Shown here piece after piece: positions 49,835 through 63,845 of a DNA stretch of 64,000 nt (position 1 is its first letter; every line of letters starts with the position of its first letter). This DNA comes from Beaufortia kweichowensis (Eukaryota > Chordata > Actinopteri > Cypriniformes > Gastromyzontidae): the NCBI GenBank assembly GCA_019155185.1, contig CM032797.1, positions 4,574,881 through 4,638,880 on the forward strand. Reading direction: 5' to 3'. A program made the position numbers and the translations under genes. The notes beneath the pieces are model-generated. The model was given only the letters and a program-made list of their open reading frames with translations. It ran no database searches and had not been told where the DNA came from.

Positions 49835-51932
49835 CCTGAGAGATCTCACAGCAGCCTTACAAATCCTTTAAAGAGACGGTACAGTGTTTTAAAAACCGTT
49901 TCATTCAGCTGCAGTATCTGTTCTGCTATTGAGCAACATGATATAATGCACCACATTGGCCATTGTTCTGTCTGGATAAAGAACAACAAAACCAGCCCAT
50001 CAGTCCTACATCCTTATTATATACTCTTCCATCTAAAATACTAATCTCTGATGACTGAAGTGCACAGGGATGGCATGGAGGGAGGGGCTGAGGGGGCAGG
50101 GGTTTATGGGAAATGTGTCAGTGATCCAGAGCGAATCTAAAGGGGGTATAAAATCTCCTGGCAGTCTTTCACGACAAGACCTCCACCCTGACCGTCTTTA
50201 TTAGATCCTCCCAAAAAGAAGGAAAATAAACACATAAATCATACAGCCGATTCAAAATATAACATTAATTAATAAAGCATTTAATTGAGAAGTAAACGAC
50301 ACAAACATTGTCTAAAAAACATCTAACTGCATCGCATCTAACATGAGCTATGAATAATAATGGAAACGATTCACTCTTTGCATCTATTATCGTAACCCTT
50401 GTGGAAAAGCAGTTCAAGGAGAAACATAGAGTTCACTGTCAGTCAAACAACAGGTTTTTTATGGATGCAAAACACATTCGGGCTCTGATAACCATCATAA
50501 TAAGAAGACCAGAGAACAGAGATCTGCTTCTGAACGGGGTCTGTTGCTTTTAGCCACAAAACTGCATCTGTCAGTAATAATGACCGTCATTAAGCATCAT
50601 GTACTTTTTTATGTTGTTATGACGCTATATGTTAGTCATCAGCTCTGTGGTTTTCACAGTGATTTTTGTCCAGCATGCAAACAGACCAAAAGATAGGACA
50701 AAAACACAGATTTTCATCACCGACTAAAAGAGTTTTATGTTAATACGCTGTGTTTTTGATGGCATATGATGCCAAACCTTTGCAAGGTCAAGAGTATAAG
50801 TCAGGCTAAATAAAATGATGGTCATCGCTATACATAAAAAGGCAGAATAAAGAAGATTTTAGACTCGAGCAAGAAGAAAATAACACAGATTTGAAATGGA
50901 GGAGATGCAGCTGAATTTGATTTGTATGAATGTGAAGGCAGAATGATGCTGTGCTGTGACTCACTGCATGCCTTCATAGTCACCACACAATCTGGATTGA
51001 TTTACTGACGCTTGTGAGAAGCGTTACAGAGAGACACAACACATCAATAGCTGGGAAAAAATCATTACAATTGGTTGAATATTGGCTTTATGCAGGTGTT
51101 TTACTGTAACAAACATTGCTAACATTCTCTGGCACTAGAAACACACATGTGGATCATGATGTTCATATATACATAAAGGCTATGTCTTCCACTGAAAAAT
51201 GTCTTTGACATTTAAATGTATTTCACAATAAAAACATGTCTGTGTTATATTTTACCCAAAGATCAAAAGAAATAAAAAAATGTAATTAAATTGTTGCATT
51301 GTGACATCATTGGCATGACATTCAAGCACATTTCCCCAGACTTCTCATTACTATGTTTCCAGATGTTTTACGTCCAAGTTGTTTATAATACTCATTATTC
51401 TCAATGATGATTCTTGTTATATTCTCATTAGTAGGTAATGAAACTATCATGGACCCAATAATAATATTAATAACATATTTTAAAAATACTTTTAAATTAG
51501 TAAAGACCTTTTGATTTGATTTTCATTAAAATCATGCAAAATATCTGAATGTATATTACCTTTATGCATATATATTCCTATGATTTAGGGGTGAGATGTG
51601 ACACAGACATTTTCCTGACAGGCTTCATTTGATCTTACAGAAAAATAAAGCATTGCTGAATAATGATTTGCAACACACACGTTTTGCATAAAATGCATCA
51701 TTTTAAAGTAACGTGTATGAATCGGTACATCCCAATATATAAATCATCTTTAAATTACACTGACAAACCCAAAATAAACCCATAATAACTCATCCGTCGA
51801 TAGAAAACGTTGTTAAAAATCGTGTTTTGGTGAACAGAGGTCGCCCACGTTTCTAATGCACATCATGCACGTAATGCCTACAGCATGAGTATGTGCAGTG
51901 AATGAAGAAATGTAAAGGAAATGTGAACTCAC

Positions 51933-52150
51933 CATCAGAGAAAGAGACGCGATTTAATCCCTGTGCTGTCGGTGTGTAAATGCGCGATGCGCTTCACCTG
52001 CGATCGCAACTTTCTCATCCGCGACTCGCATCCACAGACAAAAGCAGCGAACGTGTGTGTGCTGCAGTGGACCAATGAGATGCTGAGAGATCGTGTTAGC
52101 AGGGTGATTCCCTCACATACTGAAACACCAGCACTGAACATCACACACCT
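51933..52150 (-). promoter_or_regulatory. adcyap1r1: Candidate adcyap1r1 first non-coding exon and promoter
   Basis: On the - strand, TCTCTGATG|GTGAGTTC (GT at 51932-51931) is a good donor about 2.1 kb upstream of the first coding exon, whose acceptor (CTCTCAG at about 49836) could receive it. The sequence behind it to about 52150 is CpG-richer than its surroundings (GCGCGATGCGC-like, GATCGCA, GTGTTAGC) and has CCAAT at 52070. The first exon is inferred; its 5' end cannot be set. Confidence 0.5.
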
Positions 52151-52604
52151 CGACCATCATTCATCAGCTTCAAACACTGTTATCAGCTGTTTCTGCTGCT
52201 CAATGGACAAAGATTTGAGTTAAGCAACAAGGTCATGGGTTTCATCATTTGGGGACACACATACTAACAGAAAAATGTACAGGATGAATGAATGACTCTT
52301 TCGTATACACTGTGGATTTATATCAAATAAAAGACTTTGCATATTACAAAAAGTACGATATTTCCTTACAATACTGTTTTGAAACAGTTGTGAAAAGTGA
52401 TATAGAAATAAAATAAAATTCAAGTGTAAATGTGTCATTGCAATTAGAACCTCTGTCCATACAGAAGAAATAAAGAAATTAAGTGAATTCTGCTTGAGGA
52501 TGTCAAACAGATTAATCATAATGAGTTGTCTTCACCAAAATGATTTAATCCTTAGAAATCACAAAATACATCAACCTAAGATGGTAAGCGATAACGTGGT
52601 GCAC

Positions 52605-52880
52605 CATGTCATCACTCAGCATCACTGAAGCATCATTTAACTAACCATGAACAATTTTACAAACATTAACAAACACTGAATCATCTCTCGCCATCAATGA
52701 ACTATAATTAGTCATTTTCACTGAACTATCACTTACCATCTCTAAACCAGCACTGATATCACTAAACCATCACCACCAATACTAAAACTTCTCACTGAAA
52801 CTTGCACCACCACTTAATCATCACTCACCATCAATAAAAAAACCTTACTGTATCATCGATGAAGCATCACGACCAAATAG
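52605..52880. repeat. Degenerate CATCACT-type minisatellite
   Basis: A run of related words (CATCACT, ACCATCA, CACTGAA, CTAAACCATCAC) at irregular 10-25 bp intervals. The + strand is markedly poor in G. Non-coding. Confidence 0.6.
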
Positions 52881-55800
52881 CTCGATGATATCAGAAGATC
52901 AGAGAGATAATATGTTATTGATTTATCTGTTTTTTTTCTAGCACTGAAAAATACACACATCACAGTAATCCATTAACTAGTGATCAATTGTTTCTTCAGT
53001 ATGCTCAGAATTGCCAGGATAAAAGTCCTAAAATCACATTCATAGATTTTAATACGAACTCAAACATTTCTTGGCAAAAACATGAACTAAAAGCTATGCT
53101 ATAAACTTTTGCTGTTCTCCAAAATACTTTTAATTATTATAAAATATTATCTTCTTACCACAAACATTAGGAGAAACTTCTAAAGAGAAAGTTCTCTCAA
53201 GCAACCTTTGAGCAATAAAATGTTCCTCTCAGAAAATCTGCTTGTGTTACTGAATTTACTGTTGTGTTTTTACATAACAGACTGAAATATTTTTTTCTTT
53301 TATAATATTGCAAAATTAAAACAACAGACACATGATATATTTAGCTTGTGCATAACTCTATCGCTCTCACCCGTGCCACGTGACCCGTGTAATAATAGAC
53401 AATGCTGGAGGTGACAGCGCATTTGGAGCTCACGGCAGGAGCGTTCACCCCGACCCATGTGTCCTGCTGGGATGTGTTCTTTATCATTTATACTCTCTGT
53501 AATGAGACGAGGGAGAGCACAATAACTCGCCAAAAGCCCAGAATATCTGCACAGCATCTAAAGGTGAACATATGCACAGAGGACAGATACTGATACACAA
53601 GTGCTGCGTATATATACAGCAGAACAGCAACTTTTACAGAACTTTACACGAATAAGTACAAAGCAGCAGTCTTGTTTGAATGTAAAAAAAATCCTTTTGT
53701 CTTTTTAAGCAAAAGTAAAAGTGAGATACAGCTAAACATCTTGATTTTAGCCATTAAAAATGATTCATAATTAAAAGGAAGTTAAACGCTAAATTGTTTT
53801 ACAATAAACATACACAATGAAATATTTAGCAGATTTTGCTATAATCTGACACAGCTGTAAGATTATTAACTGTTGGATACAGCCAAGAATCAGTCATCAT
53901 CACTTTTTGTGGTAATGGGTTGGGGACATGTTTAAAATGAACAACTTTATATGTTTGTTTATTTTAAGATAAATGATACTTTATCAAACAAATCATACAG
54001 TTCATAGGCTTTAAAGAAAAACATTGCTGTTTAACAAGGCTGTTTAAAGAAAACATTCAAATGTATCCAAGAGTACCTCCAGCCTAATCACACGGGATAT
54101 TTTTTGAGGTGCATCATTTGTATGAAACTGTTAGAATTGTACAAAAACATATGAAGAATAATGAAACTCCACCCCAAAAATAATGGTCATTGGTGCAAAT
54201 ACAGCAAGATTTCATACGAATGAGCCACCTTGTAAAATAATTATGATACGGCATATGTTGTGTTAGATAATGTCAAAGTTTGAGAATTTTATTCCGAGTC
54301 AGTAAACAGATCTTAAGCTATTTTTATATCACAATGTGCGCAGCATCTGTGTTCAAAATCAATAGCTGATGTAGGGTTACCATGGCAAAGGATGGAAAAC
54401 AACACACTTGTCAAGCCTTTCCTGTATATGAACAACAGAAGAGACGCTTCATCATTGAAGATCTCACGTTCTCACTATGGCGCAATGGTTTTATAAAGCA
54501 TTTGCTCATTAGCATGAAACCAGCTCCCTCATTATTTAAAACAATGAACCTGAATATTAAATTAAGGGTTTTTTATCTCTAATTTCCCTGTATTGTGCAC
54601 GGCCTGCTCGCTGCGCAAATGATCTCCATCCTCACGAATCTGCGGGCGTCTCCAATGGGTCATTCAGGGCCCTGTGTACACTATCGCCATGGTGATTTGC
54701 CGGTGACGCAGACAGGATAGATACTTGAAGGGTTGAGCATGGAACTCTTGCGGTCCCCTGTGAAGAGCACGCCGCAGGGGGAAGCGGAAGGACTCGATAA
54801 TGACCATCAACCCCCTCTTTCATTAAGTGCAGTCCAGCACTGACTCTCATGTGAGATGATGCCAATAGCAGAAAAGATCACTGCATCAAAGTTTATTAGT
54901 GATCTAAAAACAAATGACGGCTTTATCTTTAAGAGGTAAGAGTCACTCAGTAGTTGCACAAACATGTCGTACAGTTTGTATCTGGAATAAAATATCCTCC
55001 TCTTTTGAAAAGACCAGCATTGCTGACCGCCAGCATCTTGTCAGGGACCAGCATCATGGTTTTCATCTAGATTTATCAGTAATGAACTAGTGCTAGTATC
55101 AGAGATTGGTTCACATAAATTACACTGGGAGTAAATTGCATTTTCAATGTTTGACCGGCTAACATCAGTTATGTTGGTCTTCTCTTCACTTCTCGTCTCC
55201 TCTCCTCTCCTCTCGTCTCTCCTCTCCTCAGACTTACACCAATCTGTATGTTTCATTTTACTGTTAGTCTCTGACAGGCCCGTTCCAGACATGTCAAGCG
55301 GTGCGGGGTGTCTGGCAGGAGGAATAATGACTTTATGAAAAGCTGTTCTTGTGTAATTATAGGCCATCTGAAATGAGTGACGCAAAACATGATTGACACA
55401 TGTCATGGTGTTTTTACTCTGTCTATATGCCTAAAAGAATAAATCATTCACTTCATAATAGTGGCAGGAGGGTTTCTGTGGATAGTGTGTGAGGGAAACT
55501 GAAACAGATTGCAAACTAAAAAAGAAGGGGTTTAAAGAAAAAGTGCACCCAGAAATGAAAACATTATCATCATTTACCCTCATTTCATGTCAATCCCGCT
55601 GTTTGACTGTTTTAATTAAGTGAAATCCAGAAGTGTTGCAGCAGCTTTTGTCCGAACAGTCAAAGTGAAAAGGCAACGGAGGCTGCCGGGTTTCAGAAAG
55701 GACTAAAAGAGCACAAGTATCAGAAAGTGAGTTATAAAAAATAGCCTTTAGTTCAATATATCAATATTTAAACATTTTCTGGAAAAATTTTAAAAAGGCA

Positions 55801-57145
55801 GTAGTCCCTAGAAAATACTGAATACCACCCATGTAAATAGTTAGTTCTCATGTGAACATAAAATACAAAACCAATGGCGTCTGACCTTTAACCCCAAGCT
55901 AAAGCAGCTGTTGGTGATGTCTCATGATGATGTGGTCTGGCAGAGATCCTCAGAACGTCTCTGTAAGGCCAGTCAACTTTAGATCTCCAAATAACCACCT
56001 CAAACGTCTGCATTCATGTGGTTTAGGGCTCATGTTTATCTGAACATACTGGAGCGATCGAGTCCGTCAGTGAGTTCTCACAACAAACAAACATTCCACA
56101 TTTTCAACCTCTCTGAGGACCTCTGAGGACATTAAAAGATGATGAAATGTAACCACAGCTAAAAGAAGATTGTGTTTACAGTGTAAGACGTGATGACAGG
56201 CATGTTAAGTGCTGACCATAAGACGCAGAAAGAACAACAAATCACAACAAATAATGAAGACATCTCAGAAAAAAATAGCACAATGAGGATTTGCAGTTTG
56301 AGAAGTGATGCTTGAATGTGAAAGTATTCATAACATGTTTTGGAGTTCCTTTAGCTCAAATAATACAGCATTGCATTAACATTACAAGGGTCATGGGTTT
56401 AAATGGGTTTAAATTAAATGCAAGAACATGACCAAAAAATGCAAGAACATTGCAAGACAATGATACATGTTGAGAATGTTTAGAAAGAAAAACTGAACAT
56501 TAAGTTCTGAACATCAAGTTTTTTATCATGTCTATATATGGTATTTATCAATATTTTTATGTGTTTATTGAGAAATAATTCATGGCAATAAACAGAATCT
56601 CATATCTATCATATATTCAAATTTCAAATAAAAAATATTTTTTATACATAGCCTGTAAAAGGTATCTTATGAATCTTCTGTAAAAAAAAATACAGGCCCA
56701 TATTTGTCTACAAACAAAAATCAACTAATAATAACAAGTTGCTTGGCAAATAAAATGGTCTACAATTAGGTTTATGTATTCCATTACTCATTATAATTAT
56801 TTAGTGAAGACAGGTGTTTAAAGGGCATAACAATGCACAACAATGCACATTGTGTAAAATGCCCCTTTAAACAGTATCTAACGTTACACCTCATGGGTTT
56901 CTCCACTTATTTAACCATTTGTACAAAAGCAAAAATCATCTGAATTAATAAAACCTATTTGTATACCATGCAGTACATCTTAAGGTTGTCATGGTTACGC
57001 TGCACTCAAAAGCATGAGGCGCATGATAAGCACAACACATGTCTGTTTGATGCTTACGAGTGTCCACAGCTCACGAACACAGAGAGACACAGTGTTGCCG
57101 GGAAGATCTCAGAGTCAAGTGGGCGTTCTGCGTGTACCTTATTAT

Positions 57146-57149
<4 letters not shown>

Positions 57150-57244
<95 letters not shown>

Positions 57245-57273
57245 GAGACAGAGAGAGAGACAGAGAGAGAGAC
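57150..57273. repeat. (GA)n microsatellite with CAGA interruptions
   Basis: About 124 bp of GA units; the last third is a higher-order CAGAGAGAGA repeat of 12 bp. Confidence 0.97.
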
Positions 57274-58041
57274 AACATTAAAATGCATGCATGGAAATGT
57301 TATTGATTGCACATACTACATACTTGGGTCAAACCACTTTAGTGGCTTGTGTCTATTTCAAGCCCCAATATCTTCTTTCATTCAGCGATCAAAGACCTTC
57401 TGCTGTTTGTTTCCTCACAGTGATCAGAAACACACATCATTCTTCCAGCCAGTATCATCACACACATCACACACAGATATTTGTTATTTCTGAGAAACCA
57501 TCTGTATCAAGTATGCAGCGTAACCCACAGACAAATTACATTCATGTGGTTCTTCACAGCCACCTCACTGTCTTTTATATCTTTTAGCATCATTCCTCCG
57601 AGTTTTACCTGCTCTGTGTTTCAGCAACAAATCACAAATGTCTCATAGTTACAATTACCATGGTAACCCCTGTATGAGCAGGTCATCCATCAGACACCTT
57701 AAAGAGCTTCATGAGGATGAGAAGCAACCAGAGACCTCACAGAACACACAGATCAGGAGAATAATATCCATAAAACAAACTCATGTGCACGTCAGTTTCA
57801 ATCAAATCAAATCAAGAAATTCAGCAGTGTAAAGAAAAAAATCATATTGTGAGCAAAATTATGATTAATATGAGCAATACATCTACAGAATAATGAGTTT
57901 TGAATATAATATCACAAAGGTTATTTGATCATTTAATTTTCATTTTAGAACACAAAAAGAATAAACATAGCTTGTTTTGAGATGCCAAGGCAAATAAAAA
58001 CAGAGATCTAAACGTCTGCTGTTATGGTTTTTATAAATCAT

Positions 58042-58710
58042 TAGGGGTGTAACAATATAGCGTGACATGATATATTGTGATACAAAACGATTTACATACA
58101 TATTACAGAGCTATGGTGATTATTTTATCCTATTGTTTGCGCTGACAACATGTGCCCTGCATCAACATACATTTCTAACAAAATATCTTCACAATACCAT
58201 AGAAGAACTTTTGTTTGGCTACATTCTGTTCCTTTCTGATCTTTGTTGTGGAAATAAGTTCTTCAGACTATAAAAAGTAAGAAAGAAATAGTTATTTTAC
58301 ATACCTTTAAGTAAATGGTTCATTGGGGAACCAAAAAAGGTTTTTCTAGCTAGAGAAAGAAGCCTTTGATTTTAAGAGTATATATAATGTTTTAATGTTT
58401 TTTTACTTAGCTTCCTCATTTTTTTTCATGTTACAATTCTTCTAATTTTCTCAAACATTTGTAAGTCGTTTTTGGATAAAAGCATCTGCTAAGTGCAAAA
58501 AATCTTAATGTAATTCAATTTTAGTTTTCAGTGACAGACGTATTCAATTTTTAATACTTACTAAAGGTTCAATTAAACCTTCAATGTTGTCAATTCTATA
58601 ACAAATCGTTAACGTTTTGGAAATTAATCTGTTATTTGATTTGATTTTTATATTTTCTTTAAAATATTGTGACACTCATATTGTGAGCCCACGTGTTGTA
58701 TCGTGAGCTT
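58042..58710. mobile_element. hAT-like remnant with a nested second element
   Basis: The left end TAGGGGTGTAACAATATAGCG resembles fish hAT-type elements; the right side (ATATTGTGACACTCATATTG...GTATCGTGAGC) looks like the other end, but the terminal inverted repeat is missing. Inside, 58190-58385 (CCATAGAAGAACTT..., GGGGAACCAAAAAAGG) resembles the element at 22719, and 58455-58520 is a SINE/LINE-type tail. Confidence 0.5.
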
Positions 58711-59829
58711 GTGTACCTTTACATCTGTATAAACAACAAACAAACTCTAAACTATGTAAGTGACATATCAAACACAACCGGCATCTGCCGAGTGTTCTTC
58801 TCTAAGACTCTTTTGTACTCACGACAGCACAGCGGTGAGATTCAGACAGACAGCGAGCTGTATTATCCCACAGCGTCTGAGATCTTTGTAAGGACCCTTC
58901 AAAACAAGATCCTGTCAAGAGATTCAAAGACACTTCATCCAGAATACACCTGTCTGTGTGAACACAATCATTATTTCCCAACATCAAGTAGTAAAATGAT
59001 TTTCAGGTCAATTTCAACAGCGCTTGGCTATTTATAGTATCAGAGATTTTTATAATTGCAAAGCCAATTAGAAATGAAATTAAACTCAAATGAAAGTGTC
59101 ATTTTCCTTTAGCTCTCTCTTTCTCTCTGTCTTTCTATAATGTCAAATCACACATGGTTGTCTGGTGTTTCCAAATCCCTCCCTTTAATATTTTAATATG
59201 TTTCCTCCTTTTTTTTCTCAACAAATGTCTCAAACTGTTTTAAAGATTTCAATATGAGCTCGAACAACACAACTCTTACTGTATGTTAACAATTGGTCGC
59301 GTGTCTGTTTTATTTTAAGAATCTGTGCAGAAGATGATACTTCAATGAAACTAAACCTAGAAGTATCTCGATCTCCTGAAGATTAACCTCATAAATTATT
59401 CCTCGGCAGACACAGAAAATCTGTTTGAGACTGGGGACAGTTTACAGCAAAGTTAAAAGGCTTTTTTCATTGAAGTCAATATGTCTGATTATAATGAAAT
59501 GATTATAATGTGTGTCACATCTGTAAGGTTTAAAGCGTGGTAATTATCAGGGTTAATGTGTGCGGTAATTTTTCAATTAGATATTTTTACTCTATTGAGA
59601 GCAGGTGGAGAGCTGCGGCACCTGCTTCTGTAATTGAATATTGGAGAGGTGAGATGTCAAAGTTACTCCATTAACAATTTCACAATGGAATACTAGCAGG
59701 GAATATTAGACAAGTAACCATTTACTGCATACTACACATGTTAGCTTATAGCTAGTCATCTATATGCTAGTGTCAACAAAATAAAATAATAATAATAATT
59801 TGAATAATATAGATCATCCTGTTATTGCA

Positions 59830-60152
59830 TGTAGACAATTTGCATGAAACAATTCATTGTATTCGTTAACATTAGTAAATAACTTAGGGTCAACATGATC
59901 TAACAATCACCAATAGTTTTTCAGCATTTATTAATCTTTGTTAATGTTAGGTAATGACAATACAATTGTTCATGTTAGTTCATTGTGCATTAACAAATGT
60001 TACCAAATACAACTTTTAATATTAAAAATGTATTAGTAAATGCTGAAATGAACATGAATCGAGACTAATAAAAGCTGTATTGTTCATCGTTGATGTTAAC
60101 AAATGAATTAACTAATGTTAACAAATACAACCTTATTGTGAACTGTTACCTT
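59830..60152. mobile_element. Inverted-repeat element
   Basis: CAGCATTTATTAAT (59932) pairs with ATTAGTAAATGCTG (ending 60045). Multiple TTAACA/TGTTAA words surround it, and the block ends AACCTTATTGTGAACTGTTACC, a typical end of a frequent fish MITE (from memory). Confidence 0.55.
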
Positions 60153-61260
60153 CGTAATTATTTTACGAGGTGGCTAATTTATAATTTGTCTTCATATGAT
60201 CTGCTTTCACACTAGCGATGGTTAGGTTCAGGAGCTTCGTAATTGCTATTGGGTTATGTTTTTGTATTATTTAACTTTGCACAAATTCATATGAATTAGT
60301 CACCTCTTAAAATGCAGTAGTTATAAATTCTTGTGAGATTAGGCTGAAAGCACACAGAATACATACAGCAGATGTAGTATGAAAGTAAAGACAGCCATCC
60401 AAACACAAACCGGAGGAATCTGTAAAATAAAAGCAAAGATAAACAAGGTTTTATAATATATCATCAGATAAGCATTTATCAATATACATCCAGCAATAAG
60501 CTCTGAGATGTCTTCAAAGATTCTTCTTTTAATCATTACATTAAATTAGCTCTTTAACAGAAGCATATAATGGAGATGACCGCCACTAAATTAAAGGTGG
60601 TGAATTATGTTTTGATGTCCAGTTGTGTATATAAGGTATGTTGTACGCAGCAGTTCTGTTGAAACATGCTCTCGCCGCTCGCCTGTCTAATGGAAGTCAA
60701 TGACTCGCATTAGAAAGGTTCCAGAACAGACGGGGTATCCATGGAAACCTGCGCTGGAAAGCGTGTCCGTTCCAATGCCTGCAGCGATATATTGTAATTA
60801 CAGAGCCATTTATTCTGCGCTGGAAGAAAAAAACCTTCAGTGATGGCCGTAATCACGGCCGTCTGAAGGATCTGCATGCAAGCACGCCAGCCTACGCATG
60901 ACCTGATTCAGATTCCCACTAAATCAAGTCCTTCTGGCCTGCGAGAACATCTCGGCTCTGAAGTGACACATGATATCATGTGTGGTGTCATGTACGTGTG
61001 TCTAAATAAGCTGCAACATGACAGTACAAGCAGAGGGCCGCGACCTCCGTTTGTAAGCAAATCTAATTTATTGGTTTGTCGTGAAGACTCAGTTTCTCTG
61101 TGCAAATCATTGTGAACGTTTCAAATGTGCTAACTGGCCATTTTTCTATGTAATTATATAACACAGCTACTTGATTTCTACATTTACTGTTAATGCCCTA
61201 ACCTTTGGTATCAGCAATAGTAATAGTGGTGCTAACCATTATTATTGTTATATTTTTATC

Positions 61261-61555
<295 letters not shown>

Positions 61556-62009
61556 CACCTTACTTACATTCAACTGTCAAATCCTCCACTGGCGAAACAG
61601 GTGGACTAAAAGGGGTGTCTCTCAAACATTATTCCTGTTTGGACATTTTATTGAAAGGTTTTGAGCTACTGCTTGTTGTCATGGAAACAACAGATTAAAA
61701 AGACTATCAATTGGAAAGCAAAGATGGGAATAAAAAAGGAAAAAGAGAAAGTGAAAAAATATGAATGAGCGAACGAATCAATCAATGAGGGATTATTTTC
61801 TAACATTTCTACAAAGAGACGATCATAAACTGCACCTTATCAGAATGAGACGTGCACTACGAGTATTTCTAAATATAAATACACAAACTAAAGGCTTGTT
61901 TTCCAATGCCATCACTGGAGCAGAAACACAGCATGATGTCTCAAGAACAAATGTGATTGATCACAAGAAATAAGATGGTGGTCACAAAAATGTTGCCAAC
62001 TTCATAGCA

Positions 62010-62210
62010 ACTTCACCCCCATTTTCTTTTAGCAATCACCCAGAACATCACAGCAACCATCTAAAAACAACCAGTAAACCACAAAGCAGTCCATTAAAAA
62101 CCAGACACCTTAGCAACCACACAGCCATGTTCTGACAACCACAAAGCAACGCATTAAAACCACTCAGGACACCGCATAGCAACACCCAGGCAACCATCAC
62201 AATCAGCTTA
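62010..62210. repeat. Degenerate 'AGCAACCAC' repeat
   Basis: Repeated words TAGCAACCACACAG, CAACCATC, ACCACAAAGCA and CATTAAAA at loose 25-35 bp spacing; a known style of dispersed fish repeat, non-coding. Confidence 0.6.
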
Positions 62211-63780
62211 GCAAGCAAAGTTTACCTTTTAATTTGATAAAAATTAAAAATCTAATTGTACATCTCACATTCATGACCATAGGAATAGACTGAGATAAAA
62301 CAAAAACAAAAAATGCAAGAGCAAAAGAGATGAGACACAGAGAGCTGAAATGAGCTCGGCTGTTGCCTGACAGGGGAAAGTTTGTGATGAATGGCCCCTG
62401 TGGACCAAATTGTGCTTGACACGAGTAAACACTGGGAGAAACGGGACCCAACCGCATCTGTGAGACGTCAGCTGGGAATTTGAAATACACACTGAATGCC
62501 AACAGCAACGAGCAGAAGACAGACAGAATATTAATAAATCTGTTCAAGTGTCCTCACACGGTGGCCAGGATGAAACTAGGTGTGATACTCTGTTATTTAT
62601 TACTGTAATAAAATTCACACACTGGATCATGAACAGATTTTAGAGGGTCACGTGTCACTGTAGTCCCTATTTGCATAATATGAATAACAGCAAATCACCT
62701 GACTGCTTCAAAAATGTTAAATGCTCTCAAACATTTTGTGACAGTCAAGTCACAATGAATAAAGGTAAATGTAAAATTATTACACATTTTAATACATTTT
62801 GCAATGTTTGAGAAAAAAACATATGGGGCTTTAATGACTATATTTAACTATATAACTATACACTTAAGCCACATTAACAATACAATATTAAAAAAAACAA
62901 TATCAAGCCAGGTATTTGAATAAAAGAATGAAGGCAGCAGTATTTGTTCTGTATTTGTGCATACTTAGCAGGGATGAGCTTAATGACCTTTGTAATTGGA
63001 TGAGTTTATTTAAATATCTAAAAATCAAAATTTGTACAGAATATTTTAAGTGTTTCCTTCTTTCAGGTTGTTTGAGTCTGTTTCCATACAGACAAGACAT
63101 TTATAAATCATGATTTGTCTGCCTTAGTTTAATGAATGCACTTTCATGAATCAGAAACATAACTCCAATCAGTCTTACAGTATATTATTATAGCTGCTGT
63201 CCAGAAGGTTAGACTGCCCCCTAGTGCTCATCACACATGACACAATCTAACTAATGAGTTTAGAAAATGTTACAATTGAGTTGATACAACTGTCTAGCCC
63301 ATTCATCAAACTGCAAAGTCATGCACATTTCATTATAGGATCACCAATGCCGCAATAACGCTTTCTTTGTATACTGCACAATGCAAGAATAAATAATTTG
63401 AGTTTTATATGAATACAGAAAGTCTGCAAATATCCACAGAATATCATCCTGTTATTTTAAAAAGACAGCAAAGTTGCATAATACGAATACTGCATACTAA
63501 ACAATAAAGTATGTGAACACAGGCAAGAAAAGAGCGCCCAAAGAGCAATTCCTCTAGAGGCTCTTATAGACATATACAGAAATGACAGGACAAAACTGTG
63601 TGTATCAGGCCTTTAAGCACTACTGACACTGAATCAGATGACTTGTTGTGCAATATGGCTTCTTCAAATATTACATTCGACCTTCCAATACTCAATATAA
63701 GCACCTTTAGTGTGCATGTGTGCGAGTCACTGTCTGTAAATGCAATTGTTATTCGACTCACATACTTCAACACACCCAGC

Positions 63781-63845
<65 letters not shown>
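63781..63845. repeat. (CT)n microsatellite
   Basis: About 65 bp of CT units with CCCT interruptions. Confidence 0.97.

Noticed and set aside
50140..50150. GGTATAAAATC as a TATA box
   Set aside because: It is on the + strand, pointing away from the adcyap1r1 coding exons, with no exon downstream; probably chance.
54632..55406. Frames of 77 and 121 aa on the - strand
   Set aside because: No family resemblance, no splice context, low-complexity Glu/Arg run; treated as chance.
62010..62210. CRISPR-like spaced repeats
   Set aside because: Repeat words are degenerate and irregularly spaced, and the window is vertebrate; it is a dispersed fish repeat.
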